From positions 1 through 32,136 of the forward strand of contig JAFMSA010000002.1 in NCBI GenBank assembly GCA_017353855.1: DNA of 32,136 bases, given 5' to 3'. Source of the stretch: Alphaproteobacteria bacterium (lineage in GTDB: Bacteria > Pseudomonadota > Alphaproteobacteria > ATCC43930 > CGMCC-115725). Both the position numbers and the translations under genes were made by a program. Under the pieces are notes generated by a model. That model saw nothing but the letters and a program-made list of their open reading frames with translations, was not told the origin of the DNA and made no database searches. Position 1 is the first letter of the stretch; each line of letters opens with the position of its first letter. This document shows positions 1 to 9,652 of the stretch, piece by piece.

Positions 1-387
1 CGTTCATGGCCCACCCCCTGTGGGTCCAAACCGGCGCGAGCGTTTGAAGATCTGCGGGTATGGCAGAAGGCCCACCGTTTCGCGCTGGCGGTTTACGCTT
101 TCACCGCAACTTTTCCCAAACACGGGACCTACGGGCTGTCGCTGCAACTGCGTCGGGCAGCGGTGTCGATACCCGCCAATGTCGCCGAGGGAGTCCGCCG
201 TCGCAGCAAAGCCGCTAAGGCTCGGTTCATGAACATGGCCGAGGGATCCGTCGAGGAATGCCGCTATTTTCTGGTCCTCGCCAAGGACCTGGGCTATGGT
301 GACGCAGGACCGCTTTCCCCAATGCTGGAAGAAGTCAGCCGGCTCTTGAGCGTGTACGTTAACACCATTCTGGCTTCTGACTCCTGA
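1..387 (+). CDS. Four-helix bundle protein (S23 / 23S rRNA intervening-sequence protein family), 5' end uncertain or truncated by window edge
   Basis: Frame 1 is open from base 1: ...FEDLRVWQKAHRFALAVYAFTATFPKHGTYGLSLQLRRAAVSIPANVAEGVRRRSKAAKARFMNMAEGSVEECRYFLVLAKDLGY...; the F-x-DL-x-VW-x-KAH and SIPANVAEG motifs are typical of the family. The listed ORF 163..387 is only the C-terminal part. Confidence 0.85.
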   Translation, partial: RSWPTPCGSKPARAFEDLRVWQKAHRFALAVYAFTATFPKHGTYGLSLQLRRAAVSIPANVAEGVRRRSKAAKARFMNMAEGSVEECRYFLVLAKDLGYGDAGPLSPMLEEVSRLLSVYVNTILASDS

Positions 388-391
388 CTTC

Positions 392-424
392 ATATCCCGC
401 GGGGATATCAAGGGCGGAGCCCTT
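392..424. terminator. Two adjacent hairpins just after the S23-like gene
   Basis: atatccc-gcg-gggatat (392-408) followed by aagggc-gga-gccctt (410-424), starting 5 bp after the stop; no clear T tract. Confidence 0.35.
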
Positions 425-428
425 GGCG

Positions 429-472
429 GCCGGATTGCTGAACGTTTCATCCCGTGCGGGTCTGCCGCGCGC
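429..472 (+). repeat. 44-bp dispersed repeat, copy 1
   Basis: gccggattgctgaacgtttcatcccgtgcgggtctgccgcgcgc; 40/44 identical by eye to 11611-11654. Confidence 0.75.
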
Positions 473-568
473 GGCCCGGTGGAGAACTAATTAGAAGGCA
501 AGGTCCGGATAGCGCGCGGGGACGGATGCGGGGCATTTAATCATCCTCGATCCACTGGGGATGAAGCG

Positions 569-1047
569 ATGCCGAGCCGTATCGACAGCAGGACATATGG
601 GACCGTTAGCGCCGCCAATCAGAAGGAGATGACTGGGCTGCAATTTGTGCAGGGTCTGGCAGACGGGACGTTGCCGCTCAACACAATAGCCAGGACCTTG
701 GGTTACGATATCACCGAGGCGGAGCAAGGGCGCGTCGTCGTTATCGCAGAGGCAAAAGACGTTCACCTGAATCCCGCTGGCACTGTGCACGGCGGTCTCG
801 CAGCTACAATGCTCGACAGTTGCATGGGCCTCGCGATCCAATCGACCTTAGCGAAAGGCCTCGGTTCCACGACTTGTTCAAGATGTCATTTGTCCGACCG
901 ATTACGGCAGAGACAGGCCCGATCAAGGCCGAGGGAATGGTGATCAGTCGGGGTCGCCGAGTCGGCACCGCGGGAGGACGTGTCACGGACAGCAATGGGC
1001 GCTTGCTCGTCCATGGGACTACGACCTGCTTGATTTTTGAAAGCTGA
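569..1047 (+). pseudogene. PaaI-like hotdog thioesterase, frameshifted
   Basis: 569 frame gives ...LNPAGTVHGGLAATMLDSCMGLAIQSTLAKGLGSTT; the continuation FKMSFVRPITAETGPIKAEGMVISRGRRVGTAGGRVTDSNGRLLVHGTTTCLIFES is in the 820..1047 frame. Shift near 873-880. Confidence 0.85.
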
Positions 1048-1782
1048 TCGTGGCGTAAAGCGAGACGACCTTTTCGTTCGCACGGCGCCGGTATGCCGGT
1101 ACCGGCACCGGGGTGATTGCAGGCTGAGGCTTGCACACACCTACCGCATACACCGCCAAGAGCCGTACGATGCCACTCAATGAAAAGCCCCGAACCGGCT
1201 TCCCCGACGGTCGCCAATGCCGCTTCGGACCCCGCCGCGCGTCGCACGTCCGCTTCCTCCCCGCCCACGATTTCATCCCCGACGCAACTGCACCCGCACC
1301 CCGCAGCTGCACTCCAATGATTTTCGCTGCGCCAAGGCCGAAAATTTTTGGGTCTTGAGGTTCCTCATATCTGCCCGGTCGCAAAGTCTGCTTTTGCCTC
1401 TCAGTAGAGGTTGGAGCACTGCCCTCTGCCGGTATCACCGGCTTCTGTGGCGTTTGCCTACGGACCGTGCGCAGCGCAGTGGCGCGCCGCGCCTCTCGCT
1501 CGGGGAACGTCACTTCGGTCGGTTTCCTTCCGGGATCTTCGCAAGGATCCGGAACTTACACCGCAAATCGCTGCAATCCCAATCCCTCGAGCACGCCTTA
1601 TCGTAAAACCAGCACGCGGCTGGTATCGTGAACGGAAAAGAAGCGATGCCCGATATTGAGCACCTGAATGTGTCGCATCGATCCGGTCAGCGTGCCGACC
1701 GGCGAGACGCTACGAAAGTATCCAAGGGAGTCTCAGAGCAGATAAAAGGACAAAATCACACCGGATAACCGGAGGTCAAGGC

Positions 1783-1980
1783 ATGAACAGGCCATTGGTT
1801 AGAGCTCTTAGTGCTTCGAGCGGGCTTCTTGCATTGGTATTCATTGTAGCCGGGATTATACTTGGTGCGCTTGCAGGGGCGGGCCTTTTGGGCGCAATAG
1901 TCGGCTTCATTGTGGCCTCGATTGTGGCCCTGCCGCTGATCATCGCGGCGGTGCGGGCGTTCCGCGAGGGCAGCAGCTGA
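1783..1980 (+). CDS. Small hydrophobic membrane protein (65 aa, about two TM helices)
   Basis: GGAGG 7 nt upstream of ATG; LLALVFIVAGIILGALAGAGLLGAIVGFIVASIVALPLIIAAV. Confidence 0.6.
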   Translation: MNRPLVRALSASSGLLALVFIVAGIILGALAGAGLLGAIVGFIVASIVALPLIIAAVRAFREGSS

Positions 1981-2021
1981 TCGACGATTCGCCGCCAGTC
2001 AGTGGCAGGCAACGGCGTCGG

Positions 2022-2658
2022 TCAAGGACAAGCAGACCCGCCCTCCGGCAACCCCAGCGACCAGACCTTCACCCGATAGCGATACCGCACTACCGCCGGC
2101 TCCAACCCCCGCATCCGTGCGAGCTCGTATAATGGAACATCCTCACCCCGCCACTTCACCCTAATCCCCGCCCGGTAGCGACGCTGCTCCGCATCCGTCG
2201 ACCACCAACAGTTGCCGGGCCCGTAGTTCCCGTCCCGACCGATCCGGTCAATCGGATACTCCCGCCCAGGACGGTTGCCCATGTCCGCCAGAAAATCAGG
2301 AAACGAACGCCGTCACCGCTCGCAAATGCCCGATCCCGCGGGCCCCGTAGAGCCGACACTTGTAATTGCGCCAGTTGTAGCAGCGCTCGCGCATGTTCCG
2401 TCACGAGCCGTACGTCAGCCGATGCTCCACAACCAATGACTTACGCCGCGTCCGAGGCGGCCGAAGCGCATGCAGCAACGGACCGTGCGGCCCGTTGCAC
2501 GACCGCTTCTGACCCCGCCGTAATTACGTCCCCGCTACCTCAACAATCGTCCCGCAATTGCACTCGCAAACCCAAGTCGCGTACCTCCGCTCCGACCTGC
2601 CCGCGCGCTCTATTACACGCAGCTCTCCAAGTACTCGGCCCGTCATGTCTATGACCAT
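2022..2658 (-). pseudogene. HNH endonuclease-like gene (phage/mobile HNH type), decayed
   Basis: Minus strand, across frames: MIDMTGRVLGELRVIERAGRSERRYATWVCECNCGTIVEVAGT*LRRGQKRSC...MRERCYNWRNYKCRLYGARGIG/GICER*RRSFPDFLADMGNRPGREYPIDRIGRDGNYGPGNCWWSTDAEQRRYR. In-frame stops plus frameshift; IDRI-x-x-DGNY-x-PGNC-x-W motif retained. Confidence 0.8.
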
Positions 2659-2996
2659 CTGAAACGGCACAACATGATATTTGACGTCGTATTTAATACG
2701 CTTACCAGATATTACACAATTCACAGAGATATAATACGCCCCTCCAATAATGACCACGACCCAAAACGTCTGATCATCCTCCGAGGGAATGCCCGGATCG
2801 ACAGGCGTGCGATCGTGGCGCGCAAGTGCTCAATCGCACGCATCTCTCGTTCGGTCCGTGTCATGTCGGAGAGTAGATCCGCGTTTACGGTCCGCCTGGT
2901 GGCCCGAAACAGGATCAGGACGCTTACTGTGGCCCACCAGTCTGTCAAAAAAAGAGCAGGCGGATCAATCGGTGCCGTCCTGCTGTTCGTCCTACT

Positions 2997-3038
2997 GTCG
3001 ATCGGGAGGGGAAAGCAGTCGATCGGAAGGGGAAAGCA
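2997..3038 (+). repeat. 21-bp tandem duplication containing a Shine-Dalgarno-like sequence
   Basis: gtcgatcgggaggggaaagca / gtcgatcggaaggggaaagca, one mismatch, ending directly at the GTG start at 3039. Confidence 0.85.
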
Positions 3039-3320
3039 GTGTCATCCTTACGCGTCATCGAACAAGAATTTCGCCAAGCGTGCGAGGCATTCCTGAAAGA
3101 GGGTCGCGAGCTGTATTCCCGGGTCGACGAGCTCCTCGCTACCATTAACAACACACCACCCGGTAGCCTGGCCGATTGTGTCCGAAAACTACACCTGCTC
3201 GCCAACCGCGAGTTCGGCGGGGCCGCCGGCGATCGCGACGACGATATCACGTCGCTGCGCCAGGTAATAACATTCCTCGAGGATTTTCGACAATCGCTAC
3301 GGGATCTAGCGGCGGATTGA
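3039..3320 (+). CDS. Uncharacterised small protein, paralog 1 (93 aa)
   Basis: GTG start with purine-rich RBS; aligns over most of its length with the ORF at 3931 (YSRVDELLxTINNTPP...NREfGGAAGDRDDDxTSLRQVxxFLEDF). Confidence 0.75.
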   Translation: MSSLRVIEQEFRQACEAFLKEGRELYSRVDELLATINNTPPGSLADCVRKLHLLANREFGGAAGDRDDDITSLRQVITFLEDFRQSLRDLAAD

Positions 3321-3930
3321 AGGTCATGGGCCCGAGCCGGTCGCGAGAACGCGCCACCAGCTACCCCACTGCGGGCGGGCGCACTTTTTATCTTTTCAAC
3401 GAAAAAGGGGGAGGCCCGTCACACAACACGCACCCCCACCGACAAGGTTCTCGAAATTGGGGCGACGCAATCCCCGGGCTGGGACCCGGCGAGGCTAGTG
3501 TTAGAGGGGAGTCTCATACCGGCGAGAGGAGTAGTATCGACGGATAAATCCCGTCGCGATCCCCGGACCCGCCGTGCCACCCTTTGCCACGCCTGGCCGG
3601 CCTCGAGTTACTGTGCGTCCGACCTGCCGTGCCCGCGGATGATTCGCCATCTCAACCGCGACAAGGAGGAAGAGGTGTTTGTCGCAAACTGAACACTCTC
3701 GGGTAGGGTTATACGCCGCGGATAGGATACATGTGTGCAGCGCGTCACAATCCGAGATCTATACGCGCCCGATCCACGCCGGGGCCGCCTGATGGGGAAA
3801 TAGGGTCCGGCCTGCTTGTGCATGGGGCCCTACCCGCTTGTTTTCGTTCTCCCCCCATCAAAAACGGACGGGTCTGTGACGGTCCTGCGGTTATGGTCGG
3901 CGTCACGGGGATAATCGGGAGGACAACCGA

Positions 3931-4218
3931 ATGTCACGCTTGAGCGCGCTTGAGCACGAATTCCATAAAGCCTGCGCAGCGTTTCGCGAACCAGATCGCG
4001 CCGACGCCGCATACGACGCCATATACTCCCGCGTCGACGAACTCCTCGGTACCATCAACAACACACCACCCGCCAGTATTGGCGGCTGCGTCACAAAACT
4101 TCGCGCGCTCGTCAACCGCGAACTCGGCGGGGCCGCCGGCGACCGTGACGATGATGTCACGTCGCTGCGTCAGGTGCTCGCGTTCCTTGAGGATTTCGAC
4201 AGGCTCTACCGGAGCTAA
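3931..4218 (+). CDS. Uncharacterised small protein, paralog 2 (95 aa)
   Basis: ATG start with GGGAGGA upstream; strong protein and nucleotide similarity to 3039..3320. Confidence 0.8.
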   Translation: MSRLSALEHEFHKACAAFREPDRADAAYDAIYSRVDELLGTINNTPPASIGGCVTKLRALVNRELGGAAGDRDDDVTSLRQVLAFLEDFDRLYRS

Positions 4219-4745
4219 TCTAAGACGGCGAATCGAATAGCGTGAGAAATGCTCAGCCTTCGGTGCCTCGAGCAAGCCGCGGATTTCCTTCTCATGTGTG
4301 AGTAGCCAGGCTAACCGCTCTGGCGGTGGCCGCCGGGGTCGAAGCATCCCTCAATCCGCTGAAAGCGTTGCTGGCTCGTATACTCCACCGCTCGCGTATC
4401 TCCGGATTCGGCCAGGTGAATTCCTCGCGAGAGCACAGAGCGCCCCAGCCATTCAAGTGTCAGAGGCTCCAATAGGGCCGGTGGAACAAAGGGCGGCCAC
4501 CCGCCGCAGATGATATACTACCGTGCGCGCTCGGGCCGCTCAGTGGCGGATGGCGCCGTCGGTCCGGCATACTACCGTCGAATGTGCTCTCCGGTGACGA
4601 GCAAGGCCCGGTTGAGCTACCACCCGTGAAGAAGAGCCCGCTTCAAGCGCAGCAACGTCAGACGACGCAAGGCCACTCTCGCATCTTTACGGCATTTCGC
4701 ATTTCGGGCTCGTACCGCTGACACAACTTGGGCGTGGACCATTGT

Positions 4746-4995
4746 GAGATCGGCTTCGATAATCGGCTCCAACACGAGCTTCGTGGCTGTCATGCAAACC
4801 CGATCCTGCACGCTCGAGATGCTCAGCGGCCTGAGTTTGCCGTGGGCGTTCGGCATAAACACTCGTCTGATTGGCCCTGGCCGGTAGGTCTCCTGCCTGA
4901 GCGCGAGCGCCTGTTCGGCCAGCCACCACTCGGCCCCGTAGCCTCGATGTCGCAAAGTCCCCGCCGTCGATTCCCGGCGCGGCCTGTTGGAGCGG
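4746..4995 (-). pseudogene. Group II intron-type reverse transcriptase, N-terminal remnant
   Basis: APGIDGGDF in one frame, then WWLAEQALALRQETYRPGPIRRVFMPNAHGKLRPLSISSVQDRVCMTATKLVLEPIIEADL in the 4617..4955 frame; matches the conserved early RT region and then ends. Confidence 0.8.
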
Positions 4996-5045
4996 CCTAG
5001 TCATCCATCCCGGCGCCAACATCCACAGGTCGCAAAAATTCGCGG

Positions 5046-6128
5046 TCATCGCGTTGCCATTTGCTTCAGCGCCTCGACGATTTCCGCGGCAGTCTCCAGG
5101 TCTTCACGCGCATCGCGCAAAGTGTTGACTTGGGCGCGACCACGCGCAATCGCGTCGGCGAATTCTTGCCATTCGCCGACGAACTGGTCCTTGCCCCGCG
5201 ACTCATGGACCGCCCGGACCTCGTCGCCGACCGCATCGGTCAGAGTTATCACTAGCCTGGCCGGCAGGTGGCGGACATAAGGCAGTTGATAGTTTAGGCT
5301 CAACGTGCCGACGGCGCCGACCAGTTCGATACCGATCCGGCTCGTGCGCACGATGTTGAGACCGAGATCGAAGCGGCACACAAAATCCCCGTAGTCGAAG
5401 GTGGCGCCGAGGTAGGCCCCGTCGCAACGCGTCACGGCATGCAGCACCTTGCGCGGCCGGCCGAGCAGACCGCGCAAGGCCGAGAGATCGTGGCAGCCGA
5501 GTCGCAGTAGCAACTGATAGGCATTGCTAATCTCCGTTGTGGTCTCGCCGATCGCTTGCCGGATCATCACGGCTTCGTCCTGCATGAGGTTGAGCGAGGC
5601 AGGATCGGCCGTCGAATCGCGGATCAGGTCGGTCGTATCTGCGATCAGCTGCAGTCCGGCGTCGATTAGGTCGTACACTCGAACCAGGCGGATCGTCCCG
5701 ATTTCGGCGAGACGAGCGCGAGCAATCTCATAGCCGTGCGCAAAGCGCCGCATGTAGCCGACCTGCACGATGCGGTTGGCGCGCTGCTCGGCGGCGATCA
5801 ACTCGTCAAGATCGGCAAGCGACATCGCCGCGGGCTTTTCCACCAGCACATGCTTGCCGCCGGCCAGCGCAGCGGTAGCCGTGGCGGCGTGAAAGCGGTT
5901 GGGATTGCAGATCAGCACCGCGTCGATATCGGCGCTAGCCAACAGCGCGGCAGGATCGGTGGTCCAGCGATCGGCGCCCCAGCGTGCAGCAACCTCCCGA
6001 GCGACCGTAGTCGAGGCGTCGCACACCGCGACGATGCGCAAGCGACCGGACAGCTGCTGCAGACTGGGCAGGTGCAAAGTCTGGGTGGCTTTGCCACAGC
6101 CGATGATGCCGATGCCGATGCCCGCCAT
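5046..6128 (-). CDS. Gfo/Idh/MocA family oxidoreductase
   Basis: MAGIGIGIIGCGKATQTLHLPSLQQLSG...VCDAS...DIDAVLICNPNRFHAATATAALAGGKHVLVEKPAA: Rossmann GIGIIGCG and EKP motif. The 610-aa ORF call is over-extended; the natural start is at 6128. Confidence 0.9.
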   Translation of the reverse strand: MAGIGIGIIGCGKATQTLHLPSLQQLSGRLRIVAVCDASTTVAREVAARWGADRWTTDPAALLASADIDAVLICNPNRFHAATATAALAGGKHVLVEKPAAMSLADLDELIAAEQRANRIVQVGYMRRFAHGYEIARARLAEIGTIRLVRVYDLIDAGLQLIADTTDLIRDSTADPASLNLMQDEAVMIRQAIGETTTEISNAYQLLLRLGCHDLSALRGLLGRPRKVLHAVTRCDGAYLGATFDYGDFVCRFDLGLNIVRTSRIGIELVGAVGTLSLNYQLPYVRHLPARLVITLTDAVGDEVRAVHESRGKDQFVGEWQEFADAIARGRAQVNTLRDAREDLETAAEIVEALKQMATR

Positions 6129-6314
6129 GACGCCTCCTCCGCAACGGATGCAGAAGGTGACGCAAGATCGCGGCCGGCACAACGCTTTCGCGAATTTGCA
6201 GATGTCGGGATACCCGCCATTGCGGATCGCGCTTGACAGCGCTACGCGGCCCCTTGGATCGTCGGGTAAGCTCGTGGCCGATAAGCCGCACCCTTGTACC
6301 ATCATGGAACCGCC

Positions 6315-7139
6315 ATGAATCCTCACAGTTTCTCCTTTAATTCCGCGAACATGACTGGTTTGACTGCGGACCGGCTGACGGCCATCGAGGAAGCCGGCTT
6401 CGCATCGGCCACCCTGTGGCCGGCCGACCTGTTTGTGCATTTCGAGGATCCGGAGGCCATCATCGCGCTGATCCGCAGCAGCGCGGTCGCTGTGTCGGCC
6501 TATCAGTGCGTGCGTGACCTCGAAGGCTCGCCCGCCATCGTGAGGGGCCGCAAGATGGAACTGGCCCGCCAGTTCATCGACCAGATGAAACTGATCGGCT
6601 GCGACATGTTGGTGCTCTGTTCCAATGTCGGTGACAACGTCGACCGCAACTGGGCGCAGGCGGTCGCCGATCTGCAGGCCATCGGCGAGCTCGGCCGCGC
6701 CAACAGCGTCCGCATTGCCTTCGAACCGATCTGCTATGGCAGCTGGATCAATACGTATGTCAAGGGCTGGGAACTTGTGCGGGACGCAGACCACAGCCAC
6801 GTCGGTTTGGTGCTCGATGCTGCCCACATCTTTCTGCCCGAGAGCCCTTTGGAGCCGATCGAGCAGATCCCCGGCCACAAGATCTTCCTGGTCGAGCTGA
6901 GCGATTTCCCTACCGCGAGCCTGGATAAGCGCGAGCTGCTTCGTAATTATCGCATGTTCCCCGGTGAGGGGGTGAGGCCGCTGCGAGCGTTTGTGGATCG
7001 CGTCGAGGCCACCGGTTATGCCGGCCCGATCTCGCTTGAGGTGTTCAACGCGCGCTACCGTGCCTCAGACGCGAGGTTTGTCGCGCGTCGCGGGATGCAA
7101 GCACTGGAGGCACTGTTCGGCAGTAATCCGGCGGGGTAA
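6315..7139 (+). CDS. Sugar phosphate isomerase/epimerase-like (xylose isomerase-like TIM barrel)
   Basis: MNPHSFSFNSANMTGLTADRLTAIEEAGFASATLW...IAFEPICYGSWINTY...VGLVLDAAHIFL...GEGVRPLRAFVDRVEATGYAGPISLEVFN. Confidence 0.85.
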   Translation: MNPHSFSFNSANMTGLTADRLTAIEEAGFASATLWPADLFVHFEDPEAIIALIRSSAVAVSAYQCVRDLEGSPAIVRGRKMELARQFIDQMKLIGCDMLVLCSNVGDNVDRNWAQAVADLQAIGELGRANSVRIAFEPICYGSWINTYVKGWELVRDADHSHVGLVLDAAHIFLPESPLEPIEQIPGHKIFLVELSDFPTASLDKRELLRNYRMFPGEGVRPLRAFVDRVEATGYAGPISLEVFNARYRASDARFVARRGMQALEALFGSNPAG

Positions 7140-7154
7140 GCCGGGAGGGACCAC

Positions 7155-7982
7155 CTAAATCGCGCTGACCCCGCCGTCCGCAAACACGGTCGAGGCGGTC
7201 ACGAAGCTCGCCAAGTCGCTCGCGCAGAACAGCACAGCGCGGGCGACGTCGTCTGGGTGCCCGAACCGGTTGAGCGGAATGTTGCTTCGGATGCGTGCCT
7301 CCATCTCCTGAAAGCTGTCACTCCTGGTATCGCTACTCTGGGATGCCCGGCGTTGCTCACCCAACCCCGGGGTCTCGGTCATGCACGGCGACACTGCCAC
7401 TACGCGTACCCCGCGTCCCCCCAATTCCACTGCCAGCGACTTGGTGAGCCCGGCCACTCCATGCTTAGCTGCGCTGTAATGCCCGATCGAGGCGCGCCCC
7501 CGGTAGGCCGACACCGATGTAATGTTGACGATCACGCCGCGTCCGGCCGCGGCCATTCGCTTACCCGCCTCGCGGCAGCCGAAGAACGTACCGCGCAGAT
7601 TGACGTCGTGCACTGCGTCCCATTGAGCGTCGGTGGTCTCAGTCAGCATTGCCGGCGGAAAGACCCCGACATTGTTCACCCAGACGTCTATCCGTCCGAA
7701 CGTCGCCTCCGCCAGTGCGGCCAGCCGCGCCACTGAGGTCGAATCGGTCACATCCAGCCGGGTAGCCACCGCCTGCACCTGGAAGCGCTGCCGCGTCTCG
7801 CCGGCAACTGCGGCTGCGGTCGGCTCATTAATGTCGCCGATCGCCAAATTTGCCCCAGCCTCTGCGAACCGCCGGGCGATCGCCGCACCGATGCCACGCC
7901 CACCACCAGTAATCACCGCTGCCCGACCGCGCAGCGAGATGAGGTCGGTCAGCGATCGCGACGCAAGTCCTTCCGGGTTCAT
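7155..7982 (-). CDS. SDR family oxidoreductase
   Basis: AVITGGGRGIGAAIA, NNVGVF, YSAAKHG and a C-terminal ASTVFADGG. Confidence 0.93.
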   Translation of the reverse strand: MNPEGLASRSLTDLISLRGRAAVITGGGRGIGAAIARRFAEAGANLAIGDINEPTAAAVAGETRQRFQVQAVATRLDVTDSTSVARLAALAEATFGRIDVWVNNVGVFPPAMLTETTDAQWDAVHDVNLRGTFFGCREAGKRMAAAGRGVIVNITSVSAYRGRASIGHYSAAKHGVAGLTKSLAVELGGRGVRVVAVSPCMTETPGLGEQRRASQSSDTRSDSFQEMEARIRSNIPLNRFGHPDDVARAVLFCASDLASFVTASTVFADGGVSAI

Positions 7983-8548
7983 CCTCGCCTCATGCTCGGC
8001 TTCCTTCCTTCGCCCCTACTCCAGAATGGTCGGTACAGAGCAATGCCGATTGTGATGGCAACGATGCCCGGTGATGCCCCTACGGCGCGCGTCCACGGTT
8101 CTGGACCTATTCGGCTGGCGTCGCATGGAAGCTTCATTGCCCGACGAGCGCCGCAAACTCACGCCGCCGGGCGACCCCTCGCCGCCCGATGACCTTACTA
8201 ACATCAGAACCCCTGACCCCGACACCCTTCCTTCAGCCGCTTCGACCGGGCCGCCGAGGCGGACACCACGGTCACGATCCGGTGGCAATCAACGTGATCG
8301 CCGGTTCCAGCCGGGTAGGCAGGCGACCAGGAGCGGCGCCACGGCGCCTTGGTATATGCCAGCATGACCGCCGTTTGTCCCCTGCTCTGGCGGATCCACC
8401 GATTTTTGACGCCCTAATGATTCGATTCCCCCGCGATCTCAATCCGCGCGCCCTCATGCACCGGTATGACCCGCTTAACGGGACGATGACGCAAAAACCA
8501 CGCCGCGCCAGAGGCGGCTCCCGCTCATGCCGCGGTTTGAGCGGCGAT

Positions 8549-9652
8549 TTACGCGACACACCTCGACCGTGCAGCTGCGCGGCTGACAGTCGCACTGCGA
8601 TCGAGAACTCCGCGGATCCTCGGCATTACCTCTTCGCCGAACGCCCTCATCGAGCGCTCGACCAGGTCGTAGGGCATGGCGCCAAGCTTGAAGATCATCG
8701 CAAGCCCCATCAAATCGAGCTGGCTCGCTAGGCGGAGAATAGCCTTCGCCACCGTGTCCGCGCTGCCGAGGATCACCATGTCGCTCGCGACGATATCGTC
8801 GAAGCTCATCGCATGCAGCATCGGCGCCTGGCGCCGCCAGAAATCGTAGCTGTCCGGCAACTTTCCACCATGGGTGAACTGTGTATAGCGGTTCCAGAGC
8901 TCCCAATATTGCAGCAGATAAGGTTGGGCCTCAGCGCGGGCACGATCATCGCTGTCGGCCACATAGATCTCCCGCATTACATAAAGGCGCGACTCCGGCG
9001 GGTGCCCATGCGCCATCTGGACCCCGCGATAGAATGCCTGGTCGCGCTTCGCCTGATCGATCATTGAATCGATCTGCGCGAACGGGATATCGTGCTGGGC
9101 GGCCCAACGCAGCGTCTCCTCGCTCTGAGCGCTGACTAGGAACGGCGGATGCGGACGCTGCACAAGCGGCGGTGACAGCGGTGCGTCCTTCCGTACCGTC
9201 CAATACTTGCCCTGATGCTGAAAGTTCTCGTCGGCCCAGACCCGGCGAATGATGTCGAAGGATTCGAGGAACATCTCGCGCGACTGCTGCTGGTCCACGC
9301 CGAATGCCTCGAATTCGGGCGGACGCAGGCCCCGGCCGAGGCCCATATCGAGACGCCCGCCGGTGAGGTTGTCGAGCATCGCCGCCTCCTCGGCGACGAG
9401 CAGAGGATGCCGGAACGGCAGAATGTTGACCATGCTACTGAAGCGGATGCGGCGGGTCCTGCGCGCCGCGGCAGCGATTAAGAGGTTGGGCGACGGCACC
9501 GGCGCCGTGGGCTGGAGGTGGTGCTCGAAGAACCAGATCTGATCGATGCCGACGCGGTCTGCCAGCTCGACTTCCTCGAGCTGACGCTGGAACATTTCTG
9601 GATGCGTAGAATTTTCGCGTGGTGTCGTCGTCGACCAGATTGCAAGTCTCAC
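8549..9652 (-). CDS. LLM class (luciferase-like) flavin-dependent oxidoreductase
   Basis: GTG start with GGAGG upstream; DRVGIDQIWFFEHHLQPTAPVPSPNLLIAAAARRTRRIRFSSMVNILPFRHPLLVAEEAAMLDNLTGGRLDMGLGRGLRPPEFEAFG. Confidence 0.93.
   Translation of the reverse strand: MRLAIWSTTTPRENSTHPEMFQRQLEEVELADRVGIDQIWFFEHHLQPTAPVPSPNLLIAAAARRTRRIRFSSMVNILPFRHPLLVAEEAAMLDNLTGGRLDMGLGRGLRPPEFEAFGVDQQQSREMFLESFDIIRRVWADENFQHQGKYWTVRKDAPLSPPLVQRPHPPFLVSAQSEETLRWAAQHDIPFAQIDSMIDQAKRDQAFYRGVQMAHGHPPESRLYVMREIYVADSDDRARAEAQPYLLQYWELWNRYTQFTHGGKLPDSYDFWRRQAPMLHAMSFDDIVASDMVILGSADTVAKAILRLASQLDLMGLAMIFKLGAMPYDLVERSMRAFGEEVMPRIRGVLDRSATVSRAAARSRCVA

Noticed and set aside
1094-1107. Perfect palindrome tgccggtaccggca
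   Set aside because: Isolated, with no neighbouring promoter or gene that would give it a role; expected occasionally in GC-rich DNA.
6129-6878. N-terminal extension of the 610-aa minus ORF (5046..6878)
   Set aside because: The extension lies opposite the well-supported isomerase gene and has no recognisable domain; the Rossmann start is at 6128.
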